A DNA stretch of 64,000 nucleotides from an uncultured Lachnospiraceae bacterium (GCA_947243855.1 CAMXIK010000016.1:1-64000), one strand, 5' to 3'; positions 42,963 through 52,394 are shown, counted from the stretch's first letter. Notes: generated by a model not told the origin, from the sequence alone. Made by a program: numbers and translations.

Positions 42963-44306
42963 ATGGAAAAGGATATGACAAAGGGAAATCCCATGCGTTT
43001 GATTTTGGGATTCGCAGTACCGCTTCTGTTCGGCCTTGTGTTTCAGCAGTTCTACAGTATGGTGGATGCGGTTATTGTGGGGCATTATTTGGGCGTGGAT
43101 GCACTGGCGGCAGTGGGAGCCACCGGTTCTGTCAATTTCCTGATTATTGGTTTTTGCATGGGAGTGTGCAATGGTTTTGCGATTCCGATTGCGCAGGAGT
43201 TTGGCGCGAAGCATGAGGGAGAGCTTAAGTGTTTCGTGGCCAACAGCGTATGGCTGTCCGTGATTTTTGCGGCGGTCATCACCGTTGTGGTGTCTCTGCT
43301 GTGCCGCCCGATTTTGCAGTTGATGCGGACGCCGGCGAACATCATCGATGGGTCCTACAATTACATAATCATTATCTTTTTAGGAATCCCAGTCGTGTTC
43401 CTCTATAATATGACGGCGGCCATCCTGCGTTCTCTGGGGGACAGCAAAACCCCGGTGGTTTTTCTGGTAATGGCGGCAGTTATGAATATTTTTCTCGACG
43501 TTTTCTGCATTGTGGTACTGCCGATGGGGGTGGCGGGCGCAGCGGTGGCCACCGTTGTTTCCCAGACCATTGCGGGATTGGCCTGCTTGATTTATATGCG
43601 CAGAAAGTTTGCGATTTTAAAGCTGACCAAGGAAGAGAGCAGATGGAGCAGGAACCATGCGGGAAAACTCTGCAATATGGGGATTCCTATGGGTTTGCAG
43701 TATTCCATCACGGCCATTGGCAGCGTGATTTTACAGAGCGCCGTGAACGGGATTGACTCTAACGCGGTGGCGGCGGTGACCGCGGGCGGTAAGGTGAGTA
43801 TGCTGCTCGTATGTCCTTTCGACGCGATGGGCTCCACCATGGCGACTTACGGCGGCCAGAATGTGGGCGCGGGTGATCTGGATCGTGTGGATAAGGGGTT
43901 GAAAGATTGTTGTCTGCTGGGGCTGATCTATTCCCTGATTGCGCTGGGGGCGGTATTTTTGTTCGGCAAACAGCTTTTGCTGCTTTTTCTGGATGCGGGG
44001 GAGACGCAGATCATCGGCAACGCCTACTCTTTTATCCAGATCAACGCGTTGTTTTACTTTCCGCTCGCCCTTGTAAACATCGTGCGCTTCCTGATTCAGG
44101 GAATGGGTTTCAGCAGGCTTGCGGTTTTTGCGGGAGCGTTTGAGATGCTGGCTAGGGCATTGGCTGGCTTTTTACTGGTGCCTTACTTCGGATTCAGCGC
44201 GGTACGTTTTGCAAATCCGCTGGCGTGGATCTTTGCGGACGCCTTCTTAATCCCGGCCTTTTTCCATGTGAGAAAGAAGATGGCGAGTATTTTGAGCAAA
44301 GAATAA
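42963..44306 (+). CDS. MATE family multidrug efflux transporter
   Basis: A 447-residue MATE transporter of a different subgroup from its neighbour: 'FAVPLLFGLVFQQFYSMVDA' and 'GVCNGFAIPIAQEFGAKHEG', with 'TMATYGGQNVGAGDLDRVD' in the second half. The start at 42963 follows GGGAGGAATTTTACT and lies downstream of the mapped promoter; the longer reading from 42891 would start within the -35. Substrates are unknown. Confidence 0.92.
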   Translation: MEKDMTKGNPMRLILGFAVPLLFGLVFQQFYSMVDAVIVGHYLGVDALAAVGATGSVNFLIIGFCMGVCNGFAIPIAQEFGAKHEGELKCFVANSVWLSVIFAAVITVVVSLLCRPILQLMRTPANIIDGSYNYIIIIFLGIPVVFLYNMTAAILRSLGDSKTPVVFLVMAAVMNIFLDVFCIVVLPMGVAGAAVATVVSQTIAGLACLIYMRRKFAILKLTKEESRWSRNHAGKLCNMGIPMGLQYSITAIGSVILQSAVNGIDSNAVAAVTAGGKVSMLLVCPFDAMGSTMATYGGQNVGAGDLDRVDKGLKDCCLLGLIYSLIALGAVFLFGKQLLLLFLDAGETQIIGNAYSFIQINALFYFPLALVNIVRFLIQGMGFSRLAVFAGAFEMLARALAGFLLVPYFGFSAVRFANPLAWIFADAFLIPAFFHVRKKMASILSKE

Positions 44307-44334
44307 TTCCTTGCTCAGATTGTGGGAGATGAAT

Positions 44335-45450
44335 ATGAGCGTAACGATTTTTACCATGACACACAAGAAATTTCCGACGCCCGGCGATCCGGTTTATGTG
44401 CCTTTGCAGGTGGGGCGCGCCGGAGCGGAACATTTGGGATATATTGGAGATGACACAGGCGTCAGTATTTCGGAGAAAAACTGCTATTACGGGGAATTGA
44501 CGGGCGTTTACTGGGTCTGGAAAAATATTAAAACCTCTGATTATGTAGGGATCTGCCATTACCGCCGGTATTTCTGCACGGAGGAGGGGAGGATACTTAC
44601 GGAGCGGGAATATGAAGAGATTCTTGCAGATTACGATATGATCGCTTCGAAGAAGCTGAAACTGAATTATAGCTATTACGACGGGTATGGCAGCGATTAC
44701 AATATCCACGATCTGGATGCGGTGGGGGAAGTGATCAGGCAGGATTACCCGGAATATTGGGAAACCTTTGAGCGGCTGGTGCACGGCAAGGGCACCTATT
44801 TTGGCAATATGATGGTCTGTAAAAAAGAGGTTTACGACGCTTACTGCGAATGGCTTTTCGGCATCTTTGAGAAGGCGGAAAGGAAGATCGACGCTTCCGG
44901 CTATGACGATTACCACAAGCGGGTCTACGGGTTTATTTCCGAGTTCCTTTTATATGTCTGGACGCAGGCGCAGGGGCTTAGAGTTTACGAGTGCAAGGTG
45001 GGCATGACCGACGAGAAGCGGGAGACGGCGGAGATCAAGGAGCGGCTTTCGGCATACTTTGCGAAGAAGGATATCGCCGGGGCGAAAGCTTATATATTGG
45101 GATGTCTGGAAAAGCGGCCCGACGTGTTGATGGAAGCCTCTGACATTACGGGAGAGTTAAAACTGTCGATGCAGGTAATTGCGGTATGTGAGCTGGAAAA
45201 ACAGGCTTACGGCAGCAGTACGATCGACCGCATACAGGAGTTTGGGGTCTTAATGACCCATTTTCAAAAGCTTAATGAGCTGATTTTGGCATGGAAAGAG
45301 GGGGAAATGCAAATGTCTCCCCCAGAAGTAGAGTTCTATCGAAAGAGCGAAGGAATTACCGATATCGCCGTGGAAGCTTCCGCGCGGCTGTTCTGCACCC
45401 CAGAAGAGGCAGGGCGGCTGGCGGAGGCCTTGAAGGGCGGCGCGGTTTAA
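44335..45450 (+). CDS. DUF4422 glycosyltransferase-like protein
   Basis: A 371-residue protein. The first 230 residues match the DUF4422 family, thought to be a GT-A-type glycosyltransferase of capsule or exopolysaccharide synthesis: 'MSVTIFTMTHKKF', 'YGELTGVYWVWKN', 'YVGICHYRRYF', 'YFGNMMVCKKEVYDAYCEWL'. The C-terminal 130 residues are helical and not recognised. GTGGGAGATGAAT precedes the ATG at 44335. It stands alone between a MATE gene and a minus-strand lipoprotein, outside any glycan gene cluster. Confidence 0.8.
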   Translation: MSVTIFTMTHKKFPTPGDPVYVPLQVGRAGAEHLGYIGDDTGVSISEKNCYYGELTGVYWVWKNIKTSDYVGICHYRRYFCTEEGRILTEREYEEILADYDMIASKKLKLNYSYYDGYGSDYNIHDLDAVGEVIRQDYPEYWETFERLVHGKGTYFGNMMVCKKEVYDAYCEWLFGIFEKAERKIDASGYDDYHKRVYGFISEFLLYVWTQAQGLRVYECKVGMTDEKRETAEIKERLSAYFAKKDIAGAKAYILGCLEKRPDVLMEASDITGELKLSMQVIAVCELEKQAYGSSTIDRIQEFGVLMTHFQKLNELILAWKEGEMQMSPPEVEFYRKSEGITDIAVEASARLFCTPEEAGRLAEALKGGAV

Positions 45451-45466
45451 CGATCGCAGGCGCGAT

Positions 45467-46855
45467 TTATGGCTGGGGCGGTTCGGTCACAAAGCCGTCC
45501 CGCTGTTCCAGAAATTGCAGTTCATTGTCCTTTGTATAGCGGAAAAGTAAGGTATATTCCCGGCTTTCGGAATCTGTATCCGGGTTTTCGGAAAATTCCG
45601 TAAACAGGACGGCGATTTCCGTCAGGCCGTCTGAGGGATCGACGTCGTAGAGGGCATACGTGCTATCCACATAGCCGTGTTTTGACCGTTCCCCGAGCTG
45701 TTCTTCCAGAACTGCGCTCCAATCTGTTCCGTCGATATAGCAGGCAAATGTTTGGGAGCCGTCGTCCGGATTGACGGTAAGACCGTAAAAGGCGATTCCT
45801 TCCGGCGTGCCGTCCCCATTCAGATCGAAGCTGTATTCTGGCGTCCCGTCGATCTTCGTTTCCATGGTATTCGGATCATAGGAGGAGGTATCGTAGCGTT
45901 CCTCTGTGAAATTTCCGCTGTAACGGTAGTCTTCCTTTAATCCCAATTCGTACGCCTTTTCGTAGGGAAGCCGGAAATAGATTTCTCCGGAGACGTAAGG
46001 GCCGAGTGCATAGGGATCAGAAAAAAGGCTGATGCCGCTCTGGGTGAAAATCCATTTTTCCCCGTCAAAAAGCGCGCTGTCCAGATCATTTTTGGAAGGC
46101 TCAAACAGGCGCTCTTTATAAGAGGGCGTTTCCGCCAGATTGACCATGTAGTCAAGGACAGTAGCATGAAAAGCGGCGTAGTCTTCCGATAGGTCATCGA
46201 GGCTGATCAATTCTCCTGTTTTTAAGTCATAGTTTTTTCCTACGCAGCCGTAATTGCCGTGCGCGCCGCCAGTGTCGCCGTAGGCGGTAATTTCCAGAGA
46301 GAGAACTTTATCGTCCATGCGGGTTACGCGGAAGGACGCCGAATTGGTGTAGCCGTAAAACGTTCCAAAATCCGGATCTCCCTGCCTAGCCTCATAGTCC
46401 GATTTGGCCATCGCGAGGGTCTCTTCGTCGCTGGAATAGAAAATCGCATAATACTCCTCGATATTAGCATTGATTTTGGCGGCGATATCCTCTGCGCCTT
46501 CTATGGATACGACGGGCATACTGACGTCGTTGGTGAGAAGCACTGTGCCGTCGTCGGCCTTATGTTCATCGTGGCTTTCGCTTGCGGTGACAGTTGCGGG
46601 GGAGGGGACGGATTCGCTGTCCGTCGTATCGGTGTTTGTGACAGATGCGTCAGGATTTTCGGGAGTTCCCCCGTTCTCGGGGCCGTCCGTGTCCGTCCCA
46701 TTTAAATCAGTTTCTCCTGCGCCGCCTCCATCTTCAATCGGGGTTATTTCCAGCCCTTCCTGCGTGGAGTGCGTTTCGCTGTCTGCGCCGCAGGCGGCCG
46801 CCGAGAGGGCGAGCAGGGATGCGGCTAACAAAATAGGTAATTGTTTCCTTTTCAT
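45467..46855 (-). CDS. Lipoprotein with RsiV-like (DUF3298) domain
   Basis: A 462-residue lipoprotein: signal peptide with a lipobox-like 'LSAAAC', a low-complexity linker rich in Gly, Asp, Thr and Pro (about residues 25-95), then 'VSIEGAEDIAAKINANIEEY' and 'GDTGGAHGNYGCVGKNYDL' followed by 'TGELISLDDLSED', the pattern of the DUF4163/DUF3298 region of RsiV, which binds lysozyme in Bacillus. The C-terminal 120 residues contain 'SFDLNGDGTPEGIAFYG', a calcium-site-like repeat. No partner sigma factor is adjacent, so it is not an anti-sigma factor by context. Confidence 0.75.
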   Translation of the reverse strand: MKRKQLPILLAASLLALSAAACGADSETHSTQEGLEITPIEDGGGAGETDLNGTDTDGPENGGTPENPDASVTNTDTTDSESVPSPATVTASESHDEHKADDGTVLLTNDVSMPVVSIEGAEDIAAKINANIEEYYAIFYSSDEETLAMAKSDYEARQGDPDFGTFYGYTNSASFRVTRMDDKVLSLEITAYGDTGGAHGNYGCVGKNYDLKTGELISLDDLSEDYAAFHATVLDYMVNLAETPSYKERLFEPSKNDLDSALFDGEKWIFTQSGISLFSDPYALGPYVSGEIYFRLPYEKAYELGLKEDYRYSGNFTEERYDTSSYDPNTMETKIDGTPEYSFDLNGDGTPEGIAFYGLTVNPDDGSQTFACYIDGTDWSAVLEEQLGERSKHGYVDSTYALYDVDPSDGLTEIAVLFTEFSENPDTDSESREYTLLFRYTKDNELQFLEQRDGFVTEPPQP

Positions 46856-46948
46856 AATAAATTCTCCTCATGTTACAATTTTGCATTCCGGTTTATCTTA
46901 TCATATTTTTACCATTTTTGGAACAGAATATAAATGCGTATTTCCCTG

Positions 46949-46977
46949 TTGAGAAGGACACGGCCTCGTGTTAAGAT
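46949..46977 (+). promoter_or_regulatory. Promoter of the UDPGP-family gene
   Basis: -35 TTGAGA (46949-46954), a 17-base spacer and -10 TAAGAT (46972-46977) place the transcript start near 46984. This supports the start codon at 47032. Confidence 0.65.
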
Positions 46978-47031
46978 AGAGGAAAGTTGATAACAATTAT
47001 GTCGATGACGGATCGGAAAAGGGAGGGTATC

Positions 47032-48258
47032 ATGAACTATCAGGAGGCATACGAAAAACTCGAAAAATACGGACAGACTCATGTGTTACAATATTACGAG
47101 GAATTGGACGGGGCGCAGAAAGAGGAACTGCTCGCCCAGATTGCGCAGACAGATTTTGATGTGGTGTCGCTTTGCAAAAAGAAGGAGACCTTGAATCCCA
47201 GAGGAAAAATAGAACCGATTGGGGTTATGGAACTTCCGGAGATAGAAGCAAACAAGGAAACCTATACGAAGATTGGTTTGGATGCCATCAAAGCCGGTAA
47301 GGTGGGGGCTGTGCTGTTAGCAGGCGGCATGGGCACCAGACTGGGTTCGGACGCACCTAAAGGCGTGTATAACATAGGATTGACCAAGGACGTCTTTATC
47401 TTTCAGCGGTTGATTGAGAACCTGATGGATGTGGTCGATCAGGCAGGGGCATGGGTTCCCCTTTACGTGATGACCAGCGACAAGAATCATGACGCTACTG
47501 TCAGCTTTTTTAAAGAAAAAAATTATTTTGGCTATAACGCGGACTATGTGACCTTTTTTATGCAGGACATGGCCCCGGCCTGCGACTACGAAGGCAAGGT
47601 GTATTTGGAGGCAAAGCATAAAATGTCCACGTCGCCCAACGGCAACGGCGGCTGGTTTTTGTCGATGATGAAGTGGGGCGTTACCGATAAAATCAGACAG
47701 GCGGGCGTGGAGTGGTTAAATGTATTTGCAGTGGACAATGTGCTGCAGCGCATTGCCGACCCCTGCTTTGTGGGCGCAACGATCGCCAAAGACTGCGCCG
47801 TTGGCGCGAAAGTGGTTGCCAAGACTGCGCCGGATGAGAAGGTTGGCGCGATGTGCTTGGAAGATGGCAGGCCTTCCATCGTGGAATACTATGACATGAC
47901 GCCGGAGCTGATGGAGGCAAAGACGAAGGACGGAAAGCCAGCATATCATTTTGGCGTGATTTTAAATTATCTGTTTCGGGTGAAAGATCTGGAAGAGATT
48001 GTGGCCAGAAAACTACCGCTTCATATTGTGGAGAAGAAAATACCCTGCCTCGACGAAAAGGGAGAGCCGGTGAAGCCTGAGGAGCCGAACGGTTATAAGT
48101 TTGAGCAGTTGGTGCTCGACATGATCCACGAGCTGGATTCCTGCCTGCCCTATGAGGTGGTCAGGAACAAAGAGTTTGCGCCGATCAAGAACAAGACGGG
48201 GATTGATTCGGTGGAGAGCGCGCGGGAGCTTTGTAAGGAGAATGGGATAGAGCTGTAG
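47032..48258 (+). CDS. UDP-sugar pyrophosphorylase (UDPGP family, UAP-like)
   Basis: A 408-residue nucleotidyltransferase. 'AVLLAGGMGTRLGSDAPKGVYNIG' (core LLAGGMGTRLG) is the nucleotide-binding loop, 'PLYVMTSDKNHDAT' and 'VEWLNVFAVDNVLQRIADP' (core FAVDNVL) are typical of the eukaryote-like UDP-GlcNAc/GalNAc pyrophosphorylases rather than GalU. It would make a UDP-sugar from a sugar-1-phosphate and UTP; galE lies 1.8 kb downstream. The start at 47032 has GGGAGGG. The last 26 bases before the end of the coding region recur at 49881, see the direct-repeat entries. Confidence 0.85.
   Translation: MNYQEAYEKLEKYGQTHVLQYYEELDGAQKEELLAQIAQTDFDVVSLCKKKETLNPRGKIEPIGVMELPEIEANKETYTKIGLDAIKAGKVGAVLLAGGMGTRLGSDAPKGVYNIGLTKDVFIFQRLIENLMDVVDQAGAWVPLYVMTSDKNHDATVSFFKEKNYFGYNADYVTFFMQDMAPACDYEGKVYLEAKHKMSTSPNGNGGWFLSMMKWGVTDKIRQAGVEWLNVFAVDNVLQRIADPCFVGATIAKDCAVGAKVVAKTAPDEKVGAMCLEDGRPSIVEYYDMTPELMEAKTKDGKPAYHFGVILNYLFRVKDLEEIVARKLPLHIVEKKIPCLDEKGEPVKPEEPNGYKFEQLVLDMIHELDSCLPYEVVRNKEFAPIKNKTGIDSVESARELCKENGIEL
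48223..48248 (+). repeat. Direct repeat, left copy (att-like, in pyrophosphorylase 3' end)
   Basis: 26 bases beginning CGGGAGCTTTG and ending GAATGGGAT are identical to 49881-49906. They encode 'RELCKENG(I)', the end of the pyrophosphorylase. Confidence 0.85.
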
Positions 48259-48289
48259 GATGGTCAAAAGCCATGAATGAAGGCAGGTA

Positions 48290-49813
48290 ATGAGTATTAT
48301 GAACATGCAGGAATTAAAACAGTTGATTTATAACGGCGAGAAAGTAGACATAGAATGCAAAGAAGCGGAGAGTAATGTGCCGCGTTCTGCCTACGAGTCG
48401 TATTCTGCTTTTGCTAATACAAAAGGCGGCTATATCATTCTTGGGGTGAAAGAGAACAAAAAGAAAACATTTCCAGAAGAAAGATTTATGGTACAGGGAA
48501 TTCAAAATTCAAAGAAGCAGGTAGAGGATTTTTGGAATACCATTAACAGCAGTAAAGTCAATCGTAATATTCTGAAAGATGAAGACATATTTATTGTGGA
48601 AGAGCCCGGCATTAGCTTGATTGTGATTAAAGTTCCGAGAGCTGATTATAAAATGCGCCCGATTTATGTTGGAGAGAATCCATATAAAGGGACATTTAAG
48701 CGAAATAACGAAGGTGATTATCACGCAACGGAACATGAAATTAGAGGAATGATTCGTGATTAAAATCCGGATGGCAATGATGGAATGATTTTAGAATATT
48801 ATACAATGGATGATATCGACAAGGAGACATTGCGGAAATATCGGCAGATTTTTGAAATTAGGAATGACGGTCATGTTTGGAATGCTCTTGACGACAAATC
48901 TTTTTTGGAAAAACTTGGAGGATACAGAAAAGACAGAAGAGAATGTAAAGAGGGACTGACGCTTGCGGGTCTGATGATGTTTGGTGATGGGCTTGCCATA
49001 CGGAACGAGTTTGATAATATTTTTATGGATTATCGCAACGAAACCGAAATTACGATGGATGTTCGTTGGAATGACAGGATTACCTATGATGGAACATGGG
49101 AGAATAATCTTTTTAATTTTTTTACAAAAGTCACGCCTAAATTGACAGAGGATCTGAAAAAACCATTTAAACTTGAGGGGATACAGCGGATAGATGAAAC
49201 ACCGGTACACAAAGCAGTGAGAGAAGCATTTGTAAACCTGATTATACATGCCGATTATTTGATGGAAGCAGGTGTTTTGAAAGTGATAAAAAAGTCAAAT
49301 GGATTTGAGTTTACGAATCCGGGTATTCTAAAGCTTCCGCTAGAGGATATTTACCGGGGAGGAAATTCAAAATCAAGAAACCCTCATATGCAGACCATGC
49401 TTAGAATGGTTGGATTTGGGGACAATGCAGGCTCCGGATTTCCTTCTATATTGGCAACATGGAAAGAGGAAGGCTGGATGAAGCCAGAACTGATAGAAGA
49501 TACTGCCCTTAATCAAGTAACACTTTACCTTAAAATGATTCCAGAATATGGAGAACAATTATCAGAATCAGCAGAAAAATCAGCAGAATCAGCAGAAAAA
49601 TCAGCAGAATCACAAGAAAAAATGTTATCTGAAAGGCAGAAACAGATACTTGCGTGCATGGAGTTAGAAGTATTGTATAGGACAGAAGAGATTGCTGGAA
49701 AAATAGGATTAAAAGGACCAAGGACAAGGCAGTTATTGAATGAACTGGTGGCAATGGGCAGATTAACCTGCACAGCAGCGACTAAAAACAGAAGGTATAT
49801 AAGGATTGAATAA
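48290..49813 (+). pseudogene. AlbA_2/Schlafen-like DNA-binding protein interrupted by in-frame TAA
   Basis: One reading frame holds 157 residues, a TAA at 48761-48763, then further open sequence to 49813, about 507 codons in all. The N-terminal part is an AlbA_2 domain ('KVDIECKEAESNVPRSAYES', 'FANTKGGYIILGVKENK'). The second part continues the family ('GMILEYYTMDDIDKETLRKY', 'AVREAFVNLIIHADYL', 'DNAGSGFPSI') and ends in a winged helix ('YRTEEIAGKIGLKGPRTRQL'). The sequence right after the TAA (NPDGNDGMILEYY) still reads as family sequence, so a Gln codon (CAA) mutated to TAA is likely. The region is AT-rich compared with its neighbours and lies between direct repeats. Starts at 48290 or 48299 are both possible. 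Confidence 0.75.
49561..49623 (+). repeat. In-frame 21-base tandem repeat
   Basis: About three copies of a 21-base unit (TCAGCAGAATCAGCAGAAAAA, written here as two parts: TCAGCAGAATCAG + CAGAAAAA) encode 'SAESAEK' repeats that link the AlbA_2 protein core to its winged helix. The first copy lacks three bases and the last has one changed codon. Copy number changes would keep the frame and alter linker length. Confidence 0.7.
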
Positions 49814-49880
49814 TCATTTCGTTTTATACTTATGCAAGAAGTGGTTTGTTTGGTTATGGAAAGTATTATTGCAGATATTA

Positions 49881-49914
49881 CGGGAGCTTTGTAAGGAGAA
49901 TGGGATTGAATTAT
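49881..49914 (+). repeat. Direct repeat, right copy and orphan end of a pyrophosphorylase gene
   Basis: 49881-49906 repeats 48223-48248 exactly. The next bases differ but encode the same residues: here ATT-GAA-TTA-TAA against ATA-GAG-CTG-TAG in the intact gene, both giving 'IEL' and stop. The right copy thus looks like the original 3' end of the pyrophosphorylase, displaced by an inserted segment that brought its own version. Confidence 0.75.
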
Positions 49915-50033
49915 AACATTACGACAGCTTTAAGTAACATTCGCATATTGAAAAATACGGTGGGTGGGGTGTAAACTGAAATCACATTAAGAACAAAAAA
50001 ACAAAGTTCTGAAAAGAAAGGCGGGGTGCGGTT

Positions 50034-51050
50034 ATGGCAATCTTAGTGACAGGCGGCGCGGGATACATCGGTTCCCATACGGTAGTGGAATTACAGAATG
50101 CGGGTTATGACGTGGTGGTAGTGGATAACCTGTCAAATTCCAGTGAGAAGTCATTGGACAGGGTGGAAAAAATTACGGGAAAACCGGTGAAATTTTATAA
50201 GGCGGACATTTTGGACAGGGCGGCTTTGGAACAGGTATTTGCGAAAGAAAAAATTGATTCCTGTATTCACTTTGCAGGGTTGAAGGCGGTCGGCGAGTCC
50301 GTGCAGAAGCCTTGGGAATACTATGAAAACAACATTGCGGGCACGCTCACGCTGGTGGATGTGATGCGTAAAAATAACGTCAAAAATATTATCTTTTCTT
50401 CTTCGGCTACGGTGTACGGCGATCCGGCGATCATTCCGATTACGGAGGAATGCCCGAAGGGACAGTGCACGAACCCTTACGGCTGGACGAAGTCTATGCT
50501 GGAGCAGATTTTGACGGATATTCAGAAAGCCGATCCTGAATGGAACGTGATTTTGCTTCGGTATTTCAATCCCATCGGCGCGCATAAGAGCGGCACGATC
50601 GGCGAGAACCCGAACGGCATTCCCAACAATCTGATGCCTTATATCACGCAGGTGGCTGTCGGCAAGTTGAAAGAGCTTGGCGTTTTCGGCAACGATTACG
50701 ACACGCCGGACGGTACGGGCGTGCGCGATTACATTCATGTGGTGGATTTGGCGGTGGGCCATGTGAAAGCGCTTAAGAAGATCGAGGAGAAAGCGGGACT
50801 CTGCATTTACAATCTGGGCACTGGCGTAGGCTACAGCGTGCTCGACATCGTGAAGAATTTTGAGGAAGCGACGGGTGTGAAGATTCCTTATGTGATCAAA
50901 GAGAGACGCGCGGGCGATATCGCGACCTGCTACTCCAACGCCGACAAGGCGAAAAAAGAGCTTGGCTGGGAAGCGCAGTACGGCATTAAGGAAATGTGCG
51001 CGGATTCGTGGAGATGGCAGAGTAATAACCCGAATGGGTATGAGGACTAA
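50034..51050 (+). CDS. galE: UDP-glucose 4-epimerase
   Basis: A 338-residue NAD-dependent epimerase that interconverts UDP-glucose and UDP-galactose. The Rossmann motif is '[11 protein letters not shown]', the catalytic Ser/Tyr/Lys sites are in '[12 protein letters not shown]' and '[12 protein letters not shown]', and the C-terminal '[20 protein letters not shown]' is typical. Full length and intact. AAGGCGGGGTGCGG precedes the ATG. The UAP-like gene upstream makes a related UDP-sugar pathway likely. Confidence 0.96.
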   Translation: MAILVTGGAGYIGSHTVVELQNAGYDVVVVDNLSNSSEKSLDRVEKITGKPVKFYKADILDRAALEQVFAKEKIDSCIHFAGLKAVGESVQKPWEYYENNIAGTLTLVDVMRKNNVKNIIFSSSATVYGDPAIIPITEECPKGQCTNPYGWTKSMLEQILTDIQKADPEWNVILLRYFNPIGAHKSGTIGENPNGIPNNLMPYITQVAVGKLKELGVFGNDYDTPDGTGVRDYIHVVDLAVGHVKALKKIEEKAGLCIYNLGTGVGYSVLDIVKNFEEATGVKIPYVIKERRAGDIATCYSNADKAKKELGWEAQYGIKEMCADSWRWQSNNPNGYED

Positions 51051-51094
51051 CCTTGCAGCGAAACATAGGTAAATGGAATAGAAGATAAAAGCAT

Positions 51095-51130
51095 CGGGGA
51101 GAAAGGCTTTTGGCTTTTCTCCCCGTTTTT
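51095..51130 (+). terminator. Terminator after galE
   Basis: CGGGGAGAAA (51095-51104) pairs with TTTCTCCCCG (51116-51125) around a GC-bearing loop, then TTTTT. It may also serve the convergent gene ending at 51171. Confidence 0.88.
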
Positions 51131-51170
51131 GCGGATAGTTTTTTGGGCAAGGCGTGAACGTGACGGCGTT

Positions 51171-51821
51171 TTACGCCACATACAGATACATAAAGATAAA
51201 GTGGCAGATACTCCCGCCCATCACAAACAGATGAAAAACTTCGTGGGAGCCGAAATTCTTATGTTTCGCGTTAAAAATGGGGAGTTTTAGCGCATAGATC
51301 ACGCCGCCCACCGTGTAGAAAATGCCGCCTGCGAGAAGCCAGAGGAATGCGCCCCGCGACAACGTGTTCCAGAGCGTGCCGAAAACGGCGAGGCAGGCCC
51401 AGCCCATGGCGATATACAGAATGGAGGAAAACCATTTCGGACAGGTAATCCAGCACATCTTAACCAGCATACCGGCGACGGCAATACCCCACACGGCCGC
51501 CAGAAGCATGTATCCGCGGCGGTCGCCAAGAATCACCAGACAGACCGGTGTGTAGGAGCCAGCGATCAGCACGAAGATCATCATGTGATCCAGCTTGCGG
51601 AATATTTTCAAAATGTTATCTTTTACAGTGACGCTGTGGTAGAGCGCGCTTGCGCCGTAAAGGGCGATCATGCTGCCGATAAAGACCGCCAGCGCGATAA
51701 AGACGATATGATCGGCGTCTACAGCGGCCTTCACCAAAAGCGGCGTAGCCGCAATGATGGCCATCATCATACCGATAAAATGGGTGATGGCGCTTCCGGG
51801 TTCACGAATGGTTATCTGCAT
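51171..51821 (-). CDS. Hemolysin III family membrane protein (TrhA/PAQR-like)
   Basis: A 216-residue protein with seven membrane helices. The three PAQR motifs are present: 'SALYHSV' with a Ser and His, 'DHMMIFVLIAGSYTP' with the Asp, and 'GSHEVFHLFVMGGSICHF' with two His, which together form a zinc site. In Bacillus the family is tied to membrane fluidity rather than haemolysis. It is intact and of normal length. Confidence 0.9.
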   Translation of the reverse strand: MQITIREPGSAITHFIGMMMAIIAATPLLVKAAVDADHIVFIALAVFIGSMIALYGASALYHSVTVKDNILKIFRKLDHMMIFVLIAGSYTPVCLVILGDRRGYMLLAAVWGIAVAGMLVKMCWITCPKWFSSILYIAMGWACLAVFGTLWNTLSRGAFLWLLAGGIFYTVGGVIYALKLPIFNAKHKNFGSHEVFHLFVMGGSICHFIFMYLYVA

Positions 51822-51909
51822 AAAAAGACCTTCTTTCTTTTATTAAAATCATGTTTCGAATCGGCACATCTTGCAATGTAGTTTTTAAAACTATGTGTAA
51901 TATACTATG

Positions 51910-51938
51910 ATACTACTACTTAAGGTATGCAAAGTCAA
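51910..51938 (-). promoter_or_regulatory. Promoter of the hemolysin III gene
   Basis: On the minus strand: -35 TTGACT (51933-51938), a 17-base spacer and -10 TAGTAT (51910-51915). The leader of about 80 bases has a small hairpin (AGTTTT/AAAACT). Confidence 0.65.
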
Positions 51939-52017
51939 TCGTTTTATGCACAAAATTTTAGGCTGGTTTTTCTTCTGTTTGGGAATTTTGACGATGAAAA
52001 AGAAAACCGGGGAGGGT

Positions 52018-52284
52018 TCAGTCCTCCTCGATTACGTGAATTTCCAGAAAATCAAAATCAATTTCTTCTATAAAATTATCCTGTGAGAAACGCGCTTTGC
52101 TGTGGCGTTTAAATTCGGAGACGGTGGCTTCCAGCCAGATGGGTTTCCCTAGATCAAACTGCAGGCAGACTTTCTCCAAGGCATCGAATACTTTGTGGGT
52201 GCGCGTTTCCTCGCGGCTGTCCTCAATGACGGTGTCTTTGATCATGCGGTTGTTTTTCCATTCTTTTGCCCACAGACGAAACAT
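52018..52284 (-). CDS. Small conserved hypothetical protein
   Basis: An 88-residue soluble protein, highly charged, with 'KPIWLEATVSEFKRHSKARF' and an acidic C-terminus 'DFDFLEIHVIEED'. No family function is known to me. AAGGAGAACCGCC precedes the ATG, a clear ribosome site, and the frame is intact, so it is a real gene. Confidence 0.65.
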   Translation of the reverse strand: MFRLWAKEWKNNRMIKDTVIEDSREETRTHKVFDALEKVCLQFDLGKPIWLEATVSEFKRHSKARFSQDNFIEEIDFDFLEIHVIEED

Positions 52285-52394
52285 GGCGGTTCTCCTTTTT
52301 CTTTTTTCCTGTTACTACTATAGTAATCCCGGCGGAAAATGTAAAGCCCTGCGGCTGAAATGTTTTATCAAAATGATCCGCATGTGAATTTTTG

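Noticed and set aside
10558-48763. Reassignment of TAG and TAA to glutamine to explain both interrupted genes
   Set aside because: Many intact genes in the window end normally at TAG or TAA (for example cysK at TAA and the pyrophosphorylase at TAG), so the standard code is in use.
49561-49623. CRISPR-like spacing of short repeats
   Set aside because: The repeats are directly adjacent, in frame and without spacers; they are a protein-coding tandem repeat.
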